Below are positions 50,918 to 59,331 of a stretch of DNA of 64,000 bases, in pieces. Under the pieces are notes generated by a model, which did not search any database, was not told where the DNA came from, and saw only the letters and a list, made by a program, of their open reading frames with translations. The stretch is taken from NCBI GenBank assembly GCA_038120295.1, contig JAYOLL010000022.1, positions 6,064-70,063 on the forward strand. Reading direction: 5' to 3'. Every line of letters begins with the position of its first letter. Within the stretch, counting starts at the first letter, position 1. The position numbers were made by a program, and so were the translations under genes. The DNA is from JAYOEY01 sp038120295 (lineage in GTDB: Bacteria; Pseudomonadota; Alphaproteobacteria; MPNO01; UBA2964).

Positions 50918-51552
50918 TGCCGTTCGACGACGGAGGCATCTCTCGTGGCGATCTGAGGCCCGACCTGAGGCTTATCGCCGACATGATCGAACCGGGCTCG
51001 CGGGTTCTCGATATCGGCTGCGGAGATGGAGCCCTGCTGGCGCATCTGGCCGCGGACAAGAATGTCGACGCACGCGGCATCGAGCTGAGCCAGGACGGCG
51101 TGAACGCCTGCGTGGCGCGCGGCCTGTCCGTGATCCAGGGCGACGCCGACACGGACCTCGCCGATTATCCCGACCAGGCGTTCGATTACGTCGTTCTGGG
51201 CCGGACGCTGCAGGCGACCCGCAATCCGAGAGCGGTTCTTGAGAACCTGGTGAGAATAGGCCGGCACGCAATCGTCTCCTTCGTGAATTACGGCCACTGG
51301 CGCATACGCCTCGCGCTTCTGGCAGGCGGACGGATTCCGGTTGCATCGGGTGGGGGATACAGCTGGTACGACAACCCGGATATTCACCAGTGTTCGCTAC
51401 AGGACTTTGTCGAGCTCTGCGATGCGCTCGACCTGTCCGTCCTTCAGGCAAGATCACTTAACCGGCATAACCGGGTAGGGCAGATCCGTACCGCGGGCAT
51501 CATGTCGAACCTTCGCGGACAACAGGCGATTTTCCTGCTTTCGAAGAAATAA
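50917..51552 (+). CDS. metW: methionine biosynthesis protein MetW
   Basis: 211-residue methyltransferase-fold protein. SAM-binding glycine motif VLDIGCGDGALLAHL (about 29-43) and the later FDYVVLGRTLQATRNPRAVL and ISFVNYGHWRIRLALLAGGR-type segments are characteristic of MetW. It works with MetX, and in several bacteria is needed for full homoserine acyltransferase activity. The start overlaps the metX stop (TGATG), confirming the unit. It ends 6 bases before the convergent methyltransferase gene. Confidence 0.92.
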   Translation: MPFDDGGISRGDLRPDLRLIADMIEPGSRVLDIGCGDGALLAHLAADKNVDARGIELSQDGVNACVARGLSVIQGDADTDLADYPDQAFDYVVLGRTLQATRNPRAVLENLVRIGRHAIVSFVNYGHWRIRLALLAGGRIPVASGGGYSWYDNPDIHQCSLQDFVELCDALDLSVLQARSLNRHNRVGQIRTAGIMSNLRGQQAIFLLSKK

Positions 51553-51558
51553 GCGGGG

Positions 51559-52287
51559 TTACTGCTGCGGCACGGTGCCTGCATAACGGCGCCGGCGCGC
51601 ACCGACCTGTACGCCGGTCTGCGCGGGAGTCGCCGCGTAAATCTGCTTGCCCGCCTCGATAATCAGAACCCCGGCAAAAGTGTTGAGAAACCGGAAACCG
51701 ATCTTTTCCCATGCCGGCGCCGCGGTCAGAATCATGCGCGACCGGCTGGGCGGAAAAAACAGCGCCCTTTCCATATGAACCGGTGTGAACAGCGTGTCCC
51801 GCAGCAAGCGGGACAGCTGGGTCGGCGTGAATGGATGGCCGTGCCCGAACGGAGTCCGGTCAAGACGCGCCCAGATCCCGCTGCGGTTGGGAACGACCGC
51901 GATCAGACGCCCGCCATCCGCCATGACACGCCATATTTCGCGCAGCATGGGGCGTAGCTGCTCGCTGCATTCCAGCCCATGAACCAGGAGGACCCGGTCT
52001 ACCGAGACGTCAGGCAACGGAATTTCGGTTTCATCGCAAAGCGATACGCGCCCGTCTCCGTCAGCCGGCCAGTGCAGGACGCCCTGCTGGGCCGGCATGG
52101 CGGCGATGACGCGGGCGGCTTCGTCCTGAAACGGAATCAGATACGGTGTCGCATAGCCGAACCCGAGCACAGACTGGCCTGTCAGATCGGGCCATATGCT
52201 TCGTATGCGCGTCCGAATGGTCCTGGCCGCCATCTGTCCGAGGCTGGACCGGTAAAAATCGCGCAGATCAACGACATCGCTCCACAT
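51559..52287 (-). CDS. class I SAM-dependent methyltransferase
   Basis: 242-residue Methyltransf_11-type protein. The opening DVVDLRDFYRSSLGQMAART is conserved in alphaproteobacterial members located beside gloB. The SAM site is SVLGFGYATPYL rather than the usual GxGxG. Acidic motif PLPDVSVDRVLLVHGLE and post-motif MADGGRLIAVVPNRSG follow. It is divergent from gloB (119-base gap) and its product or substrate is not known; a link to glutathione or methylglyoxal chemistry would be only inference. Confidence 0.82.
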   Translation of the reverse strand: MWSDVVDLRDFYRSSLGQMAARTIRTRIRSIWPDLTGQSVLGFGYATPYLIPFQDEAARVIAAMPAQQGVLHWPADGDGRVSLCDETEIPLPDVSVDRVLLVHGLECSEQLRPMLREIWRVMADGGRLIAVVPNRSGIWARLDRTPFGHGHPFTPTQLSRLLRDTLFTPVHMERALFFPPSRSRMILTAAPAWEKIGFRFLNTFAGVLIIEAGKQIYAATPAQTGVQVGARRRRYAGTVPQQ

Positions 52288-52406
52288 GACGGCGATTCTA
52301 CCATCAATCCTCTCAACGCCGGAGAAATCTGTCTCCGCCGGTTGGCGGCCCGCCAGCCCTTTGCTAGGCTTCGCGCCGGTATTTCAAGAGCATTCGGATA
52401 TTCGAC

Positions 52407-53177
52407 ATGGCTACACTGGAAATCAAACAGGTTCCGACGCGGACCGATAATTACGTTTACCTGTTCCGGGACCCGGAAAGCGGTCAGGTCGGGATTGTCG
52501 ATCCGTCCGACGCGGAACCCGTCATCGCTGCGCTGGAAGAGGCTGGCTGGACGCCGACCCATATCATCAACACCCATCATCACGGCGATCACACCGGCGG
52601 CAATCTTAAAATCAAGGAAAAATACGACGTCACCATCGTCGGCCCACGCGCGGATCATGACCGCATCGCAGGCATCGACATCGATGTAGGCGACGGTGAC
52701 ATTTTCGAGTTCGGCAGCGAAACCGCCACCGTCTTCGACACGCCCGGCCATACGCGCGGACATATCGCCTATCACTTCGCGAACAGCAAAGCGCTTTTCT
52801 GCGGCGACACTTTGTTCGCTCTGGGTTGCGGACGGGTGTTCGAAGGCACCATGGAGCAGATGTGGACGTCGATCGAGAAGCTGCGCGCGCTGCCCGACGA
52901 TACGCGCGTTTTCTGCGCCCATGAATACACCCAGGCGAATGCGCGATTCGCGCTGACCGTGGAAACGACCAATGACGCGCTGAAGGATTACGTGCGCGAG
53001 ATCGACGACAAACGCGAGCGCGACGAGCCGACCGTTCCGTCCCTGCTGGGCCGGGAGAAGGAAACCAACCCGTTCCTGCGCGCTGATATTGGATCGGTCG
53101 CCGCCGCCGTCGGACTCGATCCCGCCGATCCGGTTTCGGTTTTCGCCGAGGTCCGGACCCGGAAAGACAATTTCTGA
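52407..53177 (+). CDS. gloB: hydroxyacylglutathione hydrolase (glyoxalase II)
   Basis: 256-residue metallo-beta-lactamase-fold enzyme that hydrolyses S-lactoylglutathione to lactate and glutathione in methylglyoxal detoxification. The binuclear metal motif is INTHHHGDHTGG (about 50-61). Further ligands are in FDTPGHTRGHI, LFCGDTLFALGCGRVFEG and CAHEYT. The C-terminal HAGH_C domain (glutathione-binding) ends REKETNPFLRADIG. Length is standard. A glutathione transferase gene follows after 50 bases in the same direction, fitting a glutathione-related unit. Confidence 0.95.
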   Translation: MATLEIKQVPTRTDNYVYLFRDPESGQVGIVDPSDAEPVIAALEEAGWTPTHIINTHHHGDHTGGNLKIKEKYDVTIVGPRADHDRIAGIDIDVGDGDIFEFGSETATVFDTPGHTRGHIAYHFANSKALFCGDTLFALGCGRVFEGTMEQMWTSIEKLRALPDDTRVFCAHEYTQANARFALTVETTNDALKDYVREIDDKRERDEPTVPSLLGREKETNPFLRADIGSVAAAVGLDPADPVSVFAEVRTRKDNF

Positions 53178-53227
53178 TATCGACAGCATAATAATTTTTA
53201 AAAGAATTCATTCAGGGAGCTTGAACG

Positions 53228-53836
53228 ATGAAACTGCGCTGGGCGCCAGCATCGCCGTTTGTCCGCAAAGTCATGGTGACCGCCATGGAAACCGGTCAGG
53301 ACAACCGGATCGAACGGATGCCGACCGATTATCACGACCCCGATTCCGACATTGCCGATCACAATCCGCTTGGCAAGGTTCCGGCGCTGATTCTCGACGA
53401 TGGCTCGATCCTGATCGACTCCTCGGTTATCTGCGCCTATCTCGATTCCCTGCATGACGGCGCAAAGATCATTCCCGACGATCCGGCGCAACGCTGGCGC
53501 GTACTCAGCCTTGAGGGGCTGGGCGACGGTATGACCGAAGCCGCCATCACGGTTCAACGCGAACGCGGACGGCCGGAAGACAAGCGGATGGCGACTGTCG
53601 TCGAACGCCACTGGGACAAGTTCGAAAGCGCCATGGACTGGATCGAAGGCAGCGCTGACGAGGTCCTGCGCGGCCCTATCAATATCGGCCAGATCGCCGT
53701 CGCCTGCGGGCTGGGCTGGATCGAGTTCCGGATGAAAGACGTGCTGGGCGACTGGCGCGAGGACTGGCCCAGCACCGCGAAATGGTACGATGAATTCAGC
53801 GCGCGCCCGTCAATGCGCGACACCGCGCCTGAGTAG
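53228..53836 (+). CDS. glutathione S-transferase family protein
   Basis: 202-residue GST. The N-terminal thioredoxin-like domain (MKLRWAPASPFVRKVMVTAM) carries a Ser/Pro pair in the usual SPFVRK motif, with the cis-Pro and glutathione-binding segment NPLGKVPALILDDGSILIDS. The C-terminal helical domain is about residues 90-195. The pattern fits the broad bacterial GST groups with YfcF/YibF-like members. AGGGAG 8 bases before the ATG supports the start. It follows gloB and converges on phaB. Confidence 0.9.
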   Translation: MKLRWAPASPFVRKVMVTAMETGQDNRIERMPTDYHDPDSDIADHNPLGKVPALILDDGSILIDSSVICAYLDSLHDGAKIIPDDPAQRWRVLSLEGLGDGMTEAAITVQRERGRPEDKRMATVVERHWDKFESAMDWIEGSADEVLRGPINIGQIAVACGLGWIEFRMKDVLGDWREDWPSTAKWYDEFSARPSMRDTAPE

Positions 53837-53868
53837 AGCGGAGCGCCGGAAAACGGTCTCCACCAATC

Positions 53869-54591
53869 TCAATACATATGCTGGCCGCCGTTGATCGACA
53901 GCGTCGCGCCGGTGACGAAATCGGCGTCGTCCGCGACAAGGAACATCACGCCGCGCGCAATATCCTCTGCCTTGCCAAGCCGGCCCGTCGGGATGCGCTC
54001 GATGATCTTTTCGAGAATGTTGGGCGGCACTGCCCGCACCATCTCGGTATCGACATAGCCGGGCGCGATGGCGTTGACGGTAATCCCCTGCGCTGCGCCC
54101 TCCTGCGCCAGCGCCTTGGTGAAGCCGTGAATGCCGGACTTGGCGGCGGCGTAGTTGACCTGACCGTACTGACCGGCCTGCCCGTTGATCGATCCGATAT
54201 TGACGATACGACCGAACTTCCGCTCGCGCATGGACTCGATCACGCAGCGCGACATGTTGAAGCAGCCGCCGAGATTGGTGTCGATCACCGCCTGCCAGCT
54301 GTCGTGTCCCATCCGGTGCATCGTGCCGTCGCGGGTTATGCCGGCATTATTGACGAGGATGTCCACCGGCCCCAGCTCCTCGACGATTTTGGCGACGCCT
54401 GCCTGGCAGGCCTCGAAATCCGATACGTCGATCCTGTAGACAGGGATACCGGTCGCCTCGTTGAAGGCCCTGGCGGCATCGTCATTGCCGCCGTAGACCG
54501 CAGCGACCGAGTGCCCCGCATTTTTCAGCGCGAGGGTGATCGCCTCGCCGATTCCCCGCGTGCCGCCGGTGACGATCGCCGTTCGAGACAT
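53869..54591 (-). CDS. phaB: acetoacetyl-CoA reductase
   Basis: 240-residue NADP-dependent SDR making (R)-3-hydroxybutyryl-CoA for polyhydroxybutyrate. Cofactor motif TGGTRGIGEAI (8-18), NNAG near 90, and a complete catalytic set: Ser in NIGSINGQAGQYGQ, then Tyr and Lys in VNYAAAKSGIHGF. The C-terminus FVTGATLSINGGQHMY is the PhaB ending. It lies 39 bases after phaA on the same strand. Unlike the SDR at 9291-10100, this one keeps all active-site residues. No PHA synthase is in the window. Confidence 0.94.
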   Translation of the reverse strand: MSRTAIVTGGTRGIGEAITLALKNAGHSVAAVYGGNDDAARAFNEATGIPVYRIDVSDFEACQAGVAKIVEELGPVDILVNNAGITRDGTMHRMGHDSWQAVIDTNLGGCFNMSRCVIESMRERKFGRIVNIGSINGQAGQYGQVNYAAAKSGIHGFTKALAQEGAAQGITVNAIAPGYVDTEMVRAVPPNILEKIIERIPTGRLGKAEDIARGVMFLVADDADFVTGATLSINGGQHMY

Positions 54592-54630
54592 GATGAAATT
54601 CCTTTCCGTCAGAATTTCCGGTGTTGAATA

Positions 54631-55806
54631 TCAGTCGCGCGCAACGCACATGGCGACGCCCATGCCGCCGCCGACGCAAAGCGTGGCTAGCCCCTTCTTC
54701 GCGTCGCGCCGTTCCATCTCGTAGAGCAGCGTGACAAGAACCCGCGCACCCGACGCGCCGATGGGGTGACCGAGGGCGATCGCACCGCCATTCACATTGA
54801 CGATATCCTCGCTCCAGCCGAGATCCTTGCCGACGGCAAGCGCCTGCGCGGCGAAGGCCTCATTTGCTTCGACCAGGTCGAGATCGCCGATCGACCAGCC
54901 CGCCATCTCCAGCGCCTTGCGGCTGGCGGGGATGGGACCCGAGCCCATGATCGCCGGATCGACACCGGCCTGGGCCCAGGAGACGATCCGGGCGCGCGGC
55001 GCGACGCCGCGCCTTTCGGCTTCGGCGCCGTTCATCAGCACGACCGCAGCCGCGCCGTCATTGATACCGGACGCATTGCCCGCCGTGACCGTGCCATCTT
55101 TGGCGAAGGCAGGCCGCAGACCTGCCAGCGTATCGATCGTCGTGCCGTGCTTGGGATATTCGTCAGCCTCTACCACCGTTTCGCCACGGCGCGACCTGAC
55201 GGTGACCGGGACAATCTCATCCTTCAGCCGTCCGGCATTCTGGGCTGCTTCGGCGCGCTGCTGCGACTGGGCGGCAAACCGGTCCTGCTCATCGCGGCTG
55301 ATCTGCCATTTTTCAGCGACGTTCTCAGCCGTGCAGCCCATGTGATAACCGTTGAAGGCATCCCACAACCCGTCGCGGATCATGGTGTCGATCAGTTCGG
55401 CGTCGCCCATCTTCTTGCCGGCGCGAAGCTGCATGCAGTGCGGCGCCTGGGTCATACTTTCCTGACCGCCAGCGACGACGATGGCGGAATCGCCATTCCG
55501 TATCGCCTGCATTCCCATCGCGACGGCCTTGAGGCCCGAACCGCAAAGCTGATTGACGCCGTAGGCGGGGACTTCGACCGGAAGACCTGCGGCGATCGAT
55601 GCCTGACGCGCAGGGTTCTGGCCTGCGCCTGCGGTGAGGATCTGGCCCATGATGACTTCCGAAACATCGTTCGGATCGACGCCGGCGCGGTCCAAAGCCC
55701 CGCCGATGGCCACCCTGCCCAGCTCGTGGGCGGCCAAACCGGCGAAAGCGCCATTGAAGTTTCCGACCGGCGTCCGAGCGGCGCCGGCAATTACGATATC
55801 GGTCAT
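54631..55806 (-). CDS. phaA: acetyl-CoA acetyltransferase (beta-ketothiolase)
   Basis: 391-residue thiolase. Nucleophile Cys88 is in NQLCGSGLKAVAMG. The His lies in GGAIALGHPIGASGARVL, the second Cys in LATLCVGGGMGVAM, and the signature SMTQAPHCM is present. With PhaB it condenses two acetyl-CoA and reduces the product, feeding polyhydroxybutyrate. GGGGAC 6 bases before the ATG marks the start, and a TATATA (minus strand, 55837-55842) could be part of its promoter. The upstream 161-base gap to the EAL gene holds nothing else recognisable. Confidence 0.95.
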   Translation of the reverse strand: MTDIVIAGAARTPVGNFNGAFAGLAAHELGRVAIGGALDRAGVDPNDVSEVIMGQILTAGAGQNPARQASIAAGLPVEVPAYGVNQLCGSGLKAVAMGMQAIRNGDSAIVVAGGQESMTQAPHCMQLRAGKKMGDAELIDTMIRDGLWDAFNGYHMGCTAENVAEKWQISRDEQDRFAAQSQQRAEAAQNAGRLKDEIVPVTVRSRRGETVVEADEYPKHGTTIDTLAGLRPAFAKDGTVTAGNASGINDGAAAVVLMNGAEAERRGVAPRARIVSWAQAGVDPAIMGSGPIPASRKALEMAGWSIGDLDLVEANEAFAAQALAVGKDLGWSEDIVNVNGGAIALGHPIGASGARVLVTLLYEMERRDAKKGLATLCVGGGMGVAMCVARD

Positions 55807-55967
55807 TCAATCGTCCCCGTTGAGAAAATCTGGAAGTTATATAGTTAACCACTGAAGCAAGGAGTCATGCAAAATTCGCATGGCAGTAACCGCGAGGGCG
55901 CAGCCAGGCTGACCACCGCAAACCAGCTCAAAGGAAAAGAAATTTCCGGGAGGACCCGGGCGGCGGC

Positions 55968-57695
55968 CTATTGAACAGCGCGACGCTTCTCCGTTGCGAC
56001 GGTCAATGCAGGCACGGCCGGGAGAAGTTGTTTTGCCGGAGAAATCCAGGGAGGTTCAATCTCGGGTTTGCCGAACGCCCAGCCCTGGAGAAAATTGACT
56101 CCTTCGCTTCGGAGCATGTCGGCGAGATCGGCGTCCTCGACGCATTCCGCGACCGTCACCAGGTCGAAATTTCGGGCAAGATCCAGAAGAGAGCGGATAA
56201 AGATGAGGTTTGCGGGATTTTCCTTGAGATCCCGGACGAATGCCCCGTCGATCTTGACCATATCGACTGCCAGCGTTTTCAGATGGCGGAAAGATGTATA
56301 GCCGGCCCCGAAATCGTCGAGGGCTACCCGGCAGCCCAGCTCCTGCAGAACGGAAACGAATTTCGCACAGGCTTCAACGTCTTCGAGCCCCGCTGTTTCG
56401 GTGATTTCAATTGTCAGACGTTCAGCGAGGGCGCGCTCGTGACGGAGAACATTCACGACATGACGAAGCCAGGAGCGATCTCCGGCGGTCAGGGCGGAGA
56501 CGTTCACCGCCAGCCGGGCATCGGGATATGTGTGAAGGACATCGATCGAGAGATCGAGAACGCGGCGGTCTATCAGCCGAACAAGTCCCAGCTCTTCGAC
56601 GACGGGCATAAACTGGCCTGCGACGACAATTTCTTCGTCTGGCTGCCGCATCCGCAGCAGACATTCGTGGAACTCCGGTTCCAGCGTATCCGAACGGACG
56701 ATCGGCTGGTAAGATAGGATAAGTCGATGATCACGGAGCGCCTGCTTTACCTGTTCCGCGATGACCATATTGCGCCGATGCCCTTCCCGCTGCGCTTCGG
56801 TGTAGCGATAAACCGACCACGTATTGCGGCCGCTCCGCTTCGCGCTTTGCAGGGCGATATCAGCTTTTGTGATGGCGTCGCTCGAACTTTGCGCCGAGTC
56901 CGGGAAGACGGCGGCGCCAATCGAAACCGTGACATGGATCGGCCCGGCCTGGGTTTCGACCTCGGTATTGCGCGAAACCTCAAGGATCTTCTCGGCTGCA
57001 ACATGCAGGTCTTCCGCCGGGCAGTTGCTCAGCACAACCCCGAACCTGTCGCCTCCTATTCGGCCGATAATGTCGCAGGCCCTGAGACAACGATCGAGCC
57101 GGTGCCCGACTGCAACGATGACGGCGTCGGCAACATCGTATCCGAACGCCTGGTTGACCATATTGATGTTATCGATACCGACAACGAGAAATGCTCCGGT
57201 CACACCGTAACGCGTGCTGTAATAGAGCGCCTGGTCGAGAGATTCGCGGAGCCGGGTCCGGTTGAAATGCCCGGTCAGTTCATCGTAGTTGGCGCAGAAT
57301 TCGATCCGCGCATGTTCCTCCATCCGACGACTGACCTGTCGCATGGTGCCGAAAATACGCGTCGGCCTGCCAAGCTCGTCGAATTCGGCGATACCCCGGT
57401 CGTGGTACCATTTGTATTCGCCGTCTCCGCTCTGCAGCCGGAACTCGCATTCGAAGTCCGCCGTCCCCTTCTCAAGAGCGGCAATCGCCTCCAGTCGGCG
57501 GCCCAGATCTTCCGGATGCACACGCGTATTGAATTCTTCGCCGTTCGTTTCCTGCGATTGGTCCTGGAAACCGGCCACGCCGCCATCGCCAAACCAGGTC
57601 AGATTGTCGCTGACCAGGTTCCAGTCGTAAGGCATATCGCCTGACGCCGTCAGTGCGGCACGCAACCTCCTGAGCTCTGCCTGTATATCACCCAT
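55968..57695 (-). CDS. PAS-GGDEF-EAL protein with degenerate GGDEF
   Basis: 575-residue cyclic-di-GMP protein. The PAS domain (about 20-125) includes WFGDGG and RVHPEDLGRRLEAI. The GGDEF domain (about 130-290) has the signature changed to GGDRF in RIGGDRFGVVL, so diguanylate cyclase activity is unlikely. The EAL domain (about 310-560) begins ILSYQPIVRSDTLEPEFHEC, in which EAL reads ECL; its other catalytic residues appear present (AVNVSA, IEITETAGL, LDDFGAGYTS, KIDGAFV, AECVED, LQGWAFGKP). It probably is a phosphodiesterase with a regulatory GGDEF. The start at 57695 has AGGA 8 bases before; ATGs at 57704 and 57749 are possible. The upstream DNA is AT-rich. Confidence 0.88.
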   Translation of the reverse strand: MGDIQAELRRLRAALTASGDMPYDWNLVSDNLTWFGDGGVAGFQDQSQETNGEEFNTRVHPEDLGRRLEAIAALEKGTADFECEFRLQSGDGEYKWYHDRGIAEFDELGRPTRIFGTMRQVSRRMEEHARIEFCANYDELTGHFNRTRLRESLDQALYYSTRYGVTGAFLVVGIDNINMVNQAFGYDVADAVIVAVGHRLDRCLRACDIIGRIGGDRFGVVLSNCPAEDLHVAAEKILEVSRNTEVETQAGPIHVTVSIGAAVFPDSAQSSSDAITKADIALQSAKRSGRNTWSVYRYTEAQREGHRRNMVIAEQVKQALRDHRLILSYQPIVRSDTLEPEFHECLLRMRQPDEEIVVAGQFMPVVEELGLVRLIDRRVLDLSIDVLHTYPDARLAVNVSALTAGDRSWLRHVVNVLRHERALAERLTIEITETAGLEDVEACAKFVSVLQELGCRVALDDFGAGYTSFRHLKTLAVDMVKIDGAFVRDLKENPANLIFIRSLLDLARNFDLVTVAECVEDADLADMLRSEGVNFLQGWAFGKPEIEPPWISPAKQLLPAVPALTVATEKRRAVQ

Positions 57696-57769
57696 GTACC
57701 GCATCCTGCATTGCCTGTCGTCCCTTCCTGGGACAGCGCGCATTCGCATCGCCCGACGTCTTCGGAAAC

Positions 57770-57990
57770 ACGATTGCGAGATTTCAGCGCAAAGGATATG
57801 GCGGCACTCGTTTCAGTTTCGTTAAAGGAGGAGAATTATCATTCTAAAATGTTAATTATCATTAATCATAAATTGAGAGAAATATATTAATAATTTTTAA
57901 TTTACTTGGTTAATATTGTACATTTAGATAATAATTCTGAAATATATCTTAATTTATCTTGAATTTTTGGATAAAGCGCCGATATTCCTC
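57770..57990. other. AT-rich intergenic island
   Basis: Within the 314-base divergent gap (57696-58009), the stretch about 57830-57970 is almost entirely A/T, with runs such as AATATATTAATAATTTTTAA, in a genome otherwise about 60% GC. It contains two copies of AATTATCATT (57834-57843, 57853-57862) 19 bases apart and several TTAA sites. No coding frame or RNA was recognised. It may be a promoter or nucleoid-protein (MucR/Ros-like) binding region, or a remnant of transferred DNA. Confidence 0.7.
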
Positions 57991-58009
57991 CAAAGACTTG
58001 GAGGCCTGC

Positions 58010-58315
58010 ATGCGTATCATTTCCCCAATCGACCCTGTCCACCGCGGTCAGTCGAAGAGCCCGGCCGTCGCACCACTGAAAATCGTCCGACCGGTGCGGT
58101 CTCCGTCGCGGGAGGTCGCAACGCAGGGCGATGCCCAACTGTTTCATGTCGAACGCCTCGTCCGGTCGGGACAGGGCACGCCGCCGACGATCGCCGCGCA
58201 GCAGATCGGCCAGACGATTCCGTTATGGCATTCGCCGGAATCGGTCGCACAACGGTATAACGCTACGGATGGCTGGACTTCAGAAGAACGCAGAATCGTA
58301 AGCCGGCATGTGTGA
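58010..58315 (+). CDS. hypothetical protein downstream of AT-rich island
   Basis: 101-residue frame with a very good ribosome site (GGAGG ending 5 bases before ATG at 58010). The N-terminal half is basic and Pro/Ser/Val-rich (RGQSKSPAVAPLKIVRPVRS), probably unstructured. The C-terminal half is more protein-like (TPPTIAAQQIGQTIPLWHSP then ESVAQRYNATDGWTSEERR). No family was recognised and there is no signal peptide or TM segment. It lies between the AT-rich island and the prpE remnant, which it meets tail to tail with a 6-base gap. Codon use has the normal GC-rich third positions. Confidence 0.6.
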   Translation: MRIISPIDPVHRGQSKSPAVAPLKIVRPVRSPSREVATQGDAQLFHVERLVRSGQGTPPTIAAQQIGQTIPLWHSPESVAQRYNATDGWTSEERRIVSRHV

Positions 58316-58321
58316 CGGAAA

Positions 58322-58688
58322 TTACCGGCTCCCGGCGTAACCGCACGTTTTCAACGCATCGGCTATTTCGTCGAGCACCTCCGGAATCTCGATCGTGGCG
58401 GGCATCGTCCATGGATCGCAATCGGCGATTTTCTGCATTGTGCCGCGCAGGATCTTCCCGGATCGCGTCTTTGGCAGCCTGGCGACGACCGTCGTCGACA
58501 TGCCGGTCAAGCGCGTTATGGCAGGTATTCAGGACACCGCCGCTAAACTAGCGGTAAAACGGCGCGTTCGAGTCGTCGAGGACCTTATCCCACTTCCGGT
58601 CCCATTCGATCGCCTCTGCCGCTTCGGCCCAGAACGCGTCCGGAGAATCAAGAGAATGCCGGTATGCGGTTCCGTATTCTCCTGTCAT
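58322..58688 (-). pseudogene. prpE: propionyl-CoA/acetyl-CoA synthetase remnant (prpE-like)
   Basis: Two ends of an acyl-CoA synthetase with the middle missing. From the ATG at 58688 (GGGGAGGG just upstream) the frame encodes an ACAS_N start (RHSLDSPDAFWAEAAEAIEW, KWDKVLDDSNAPFYR). It then meets TAG at 58548-58550 exactly where the family has Trp (FYR-W-F), and continues FSGGVLNTCHNALDRHV. Within about ten codons the reading frame shifts and jumps to the C-terminal end (VVARLPKTRSGKILRGTMQK, then PATIEIPEVLDEIADALKTC), stopping at 58322. The family is about 630 residues, so about 500 codons are deleted. It is a clear broken gene, with one nonsense codon, a large deletion and a frame change. 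Confidence 0.85.
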
Positions 58689-58785
58689 GGAGAACCCTCC
58701 CCTTTCAGGTTTCCTGTCTCATCTCCGTTATCGGCGTGACCGGCGCCTGAACTGAATCCCGACCGCTGAAAAAGGGCAGCCTGCG

Positions 58786-58953
58786 TCAGTGCGACGCGTG
58801 GCCTTCGATCTCGTCCTTTATTCGAAGTTTCTGTTTCTTCAGATCGGCAATCAGGGCCTGGTCGGGCATGGGACGGTTAAGTTCCTGTTCAATCTGCTGC
58901 TCCAGTTCCGCGTGCTGGGTCTCTAGCGTTTCCAGGGACATTTCCGTCATCAT
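58786..58953 (-). CDS. YdcH/DUF465-like small coiled-coil protein
   Basis: 55-residue helical protein (MMTEMSLETLETQHAELEQQ then a loop NRPMPD and a second helix LIADLKKQKLRIKDEIE). The two-helix pattern with a PxPD turn and the K-K-Q-K-L-R-I-K-D-E-I motif is that of the YdcH (DUF465) family, thought to be small structural or regulatory coiled coils; function unknown. AGGAG lies 6-7 bases before ATG ATG at 58953/58950. Too short to be found by simple ORF length cut-offs. Divergent from a second YdcH-like gene at 59109. Confidence 0.8.
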   Translation of the reverse strand: MMTEMSLETLETQHAELEQQIEQELNRPMPDQALIADLKKQKLRIKDEIEGHASH

Positions 58954-59108
58954 GGTGCTCTCCTGTGAATTTCATCTGAAACAGCATTATTGTAACCACC
59001 GCCCCGGGCATTGCCCAAGACAAACCGAAGGGCCTGGCACTTTCGAATTCACCAGGCCCCGGAATTTCTGGTACACATCCGCACAGGGGTTCGGTCCGAG
59101 AGAAGGCC

Positions 59109-59324
59109 ATGGACGAGTTGGAAGAAGACGACACGCAGCGCCTGCTGCAACGGATCGCGGAGTTGGAGTCCGAACATCGGGATCTGGACGATGTCATCGA
59201 GCGGATTTCCGAAGAAGTCGTCTTCGACCAGCTCCAGATGCAGCGGCTAAAGAAGCGAAAACTGATGCTGCGCGACCAGATACATTTGTATCGAAGCCGG
59301 TTAATTCCTGACGATATTGCCTAG
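59109..59324 (+). CDS. YdcH/DUF465-like small coiled-coil protein
   Basis: 71-residue helical protein. An acidic N-terminal part (MDELEEDDTQRLLQRIAELE) leads to EHRDLDDVIERI and the family C-terminal helix QLQMQRLKKRKLMLRDQIHL, ending YRSRLIPDDIA. It shares the R/K-L-K-K-x-K-L-x-x-(R/K)-D-x-I motif with its divergent neighbour, consistent with an old duplication. YdcH proteins are common in alphaproteobacteria and their function is unknown. It meets the diguanylate cyclase gene tail to tail with a 7-base gap. Confidence 0.82.
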   Translation: MDELEEDDTQRLLQRIAELESEHRDLDDVIERISEEVVFDQLQMQRLKKRKLMLRDQIHLYRSRLIPDDIA

Positions 59325-59331
59325 GCGATTG

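Noticed and set aside
57840..57960. CtrA sites (TTAA-N7-TTAA) in the AT-rich island
   Set aside because: TTAA pairs occur with spacings of 6 or 9, not 7; in such AT-rich sequence they are expected by chance.
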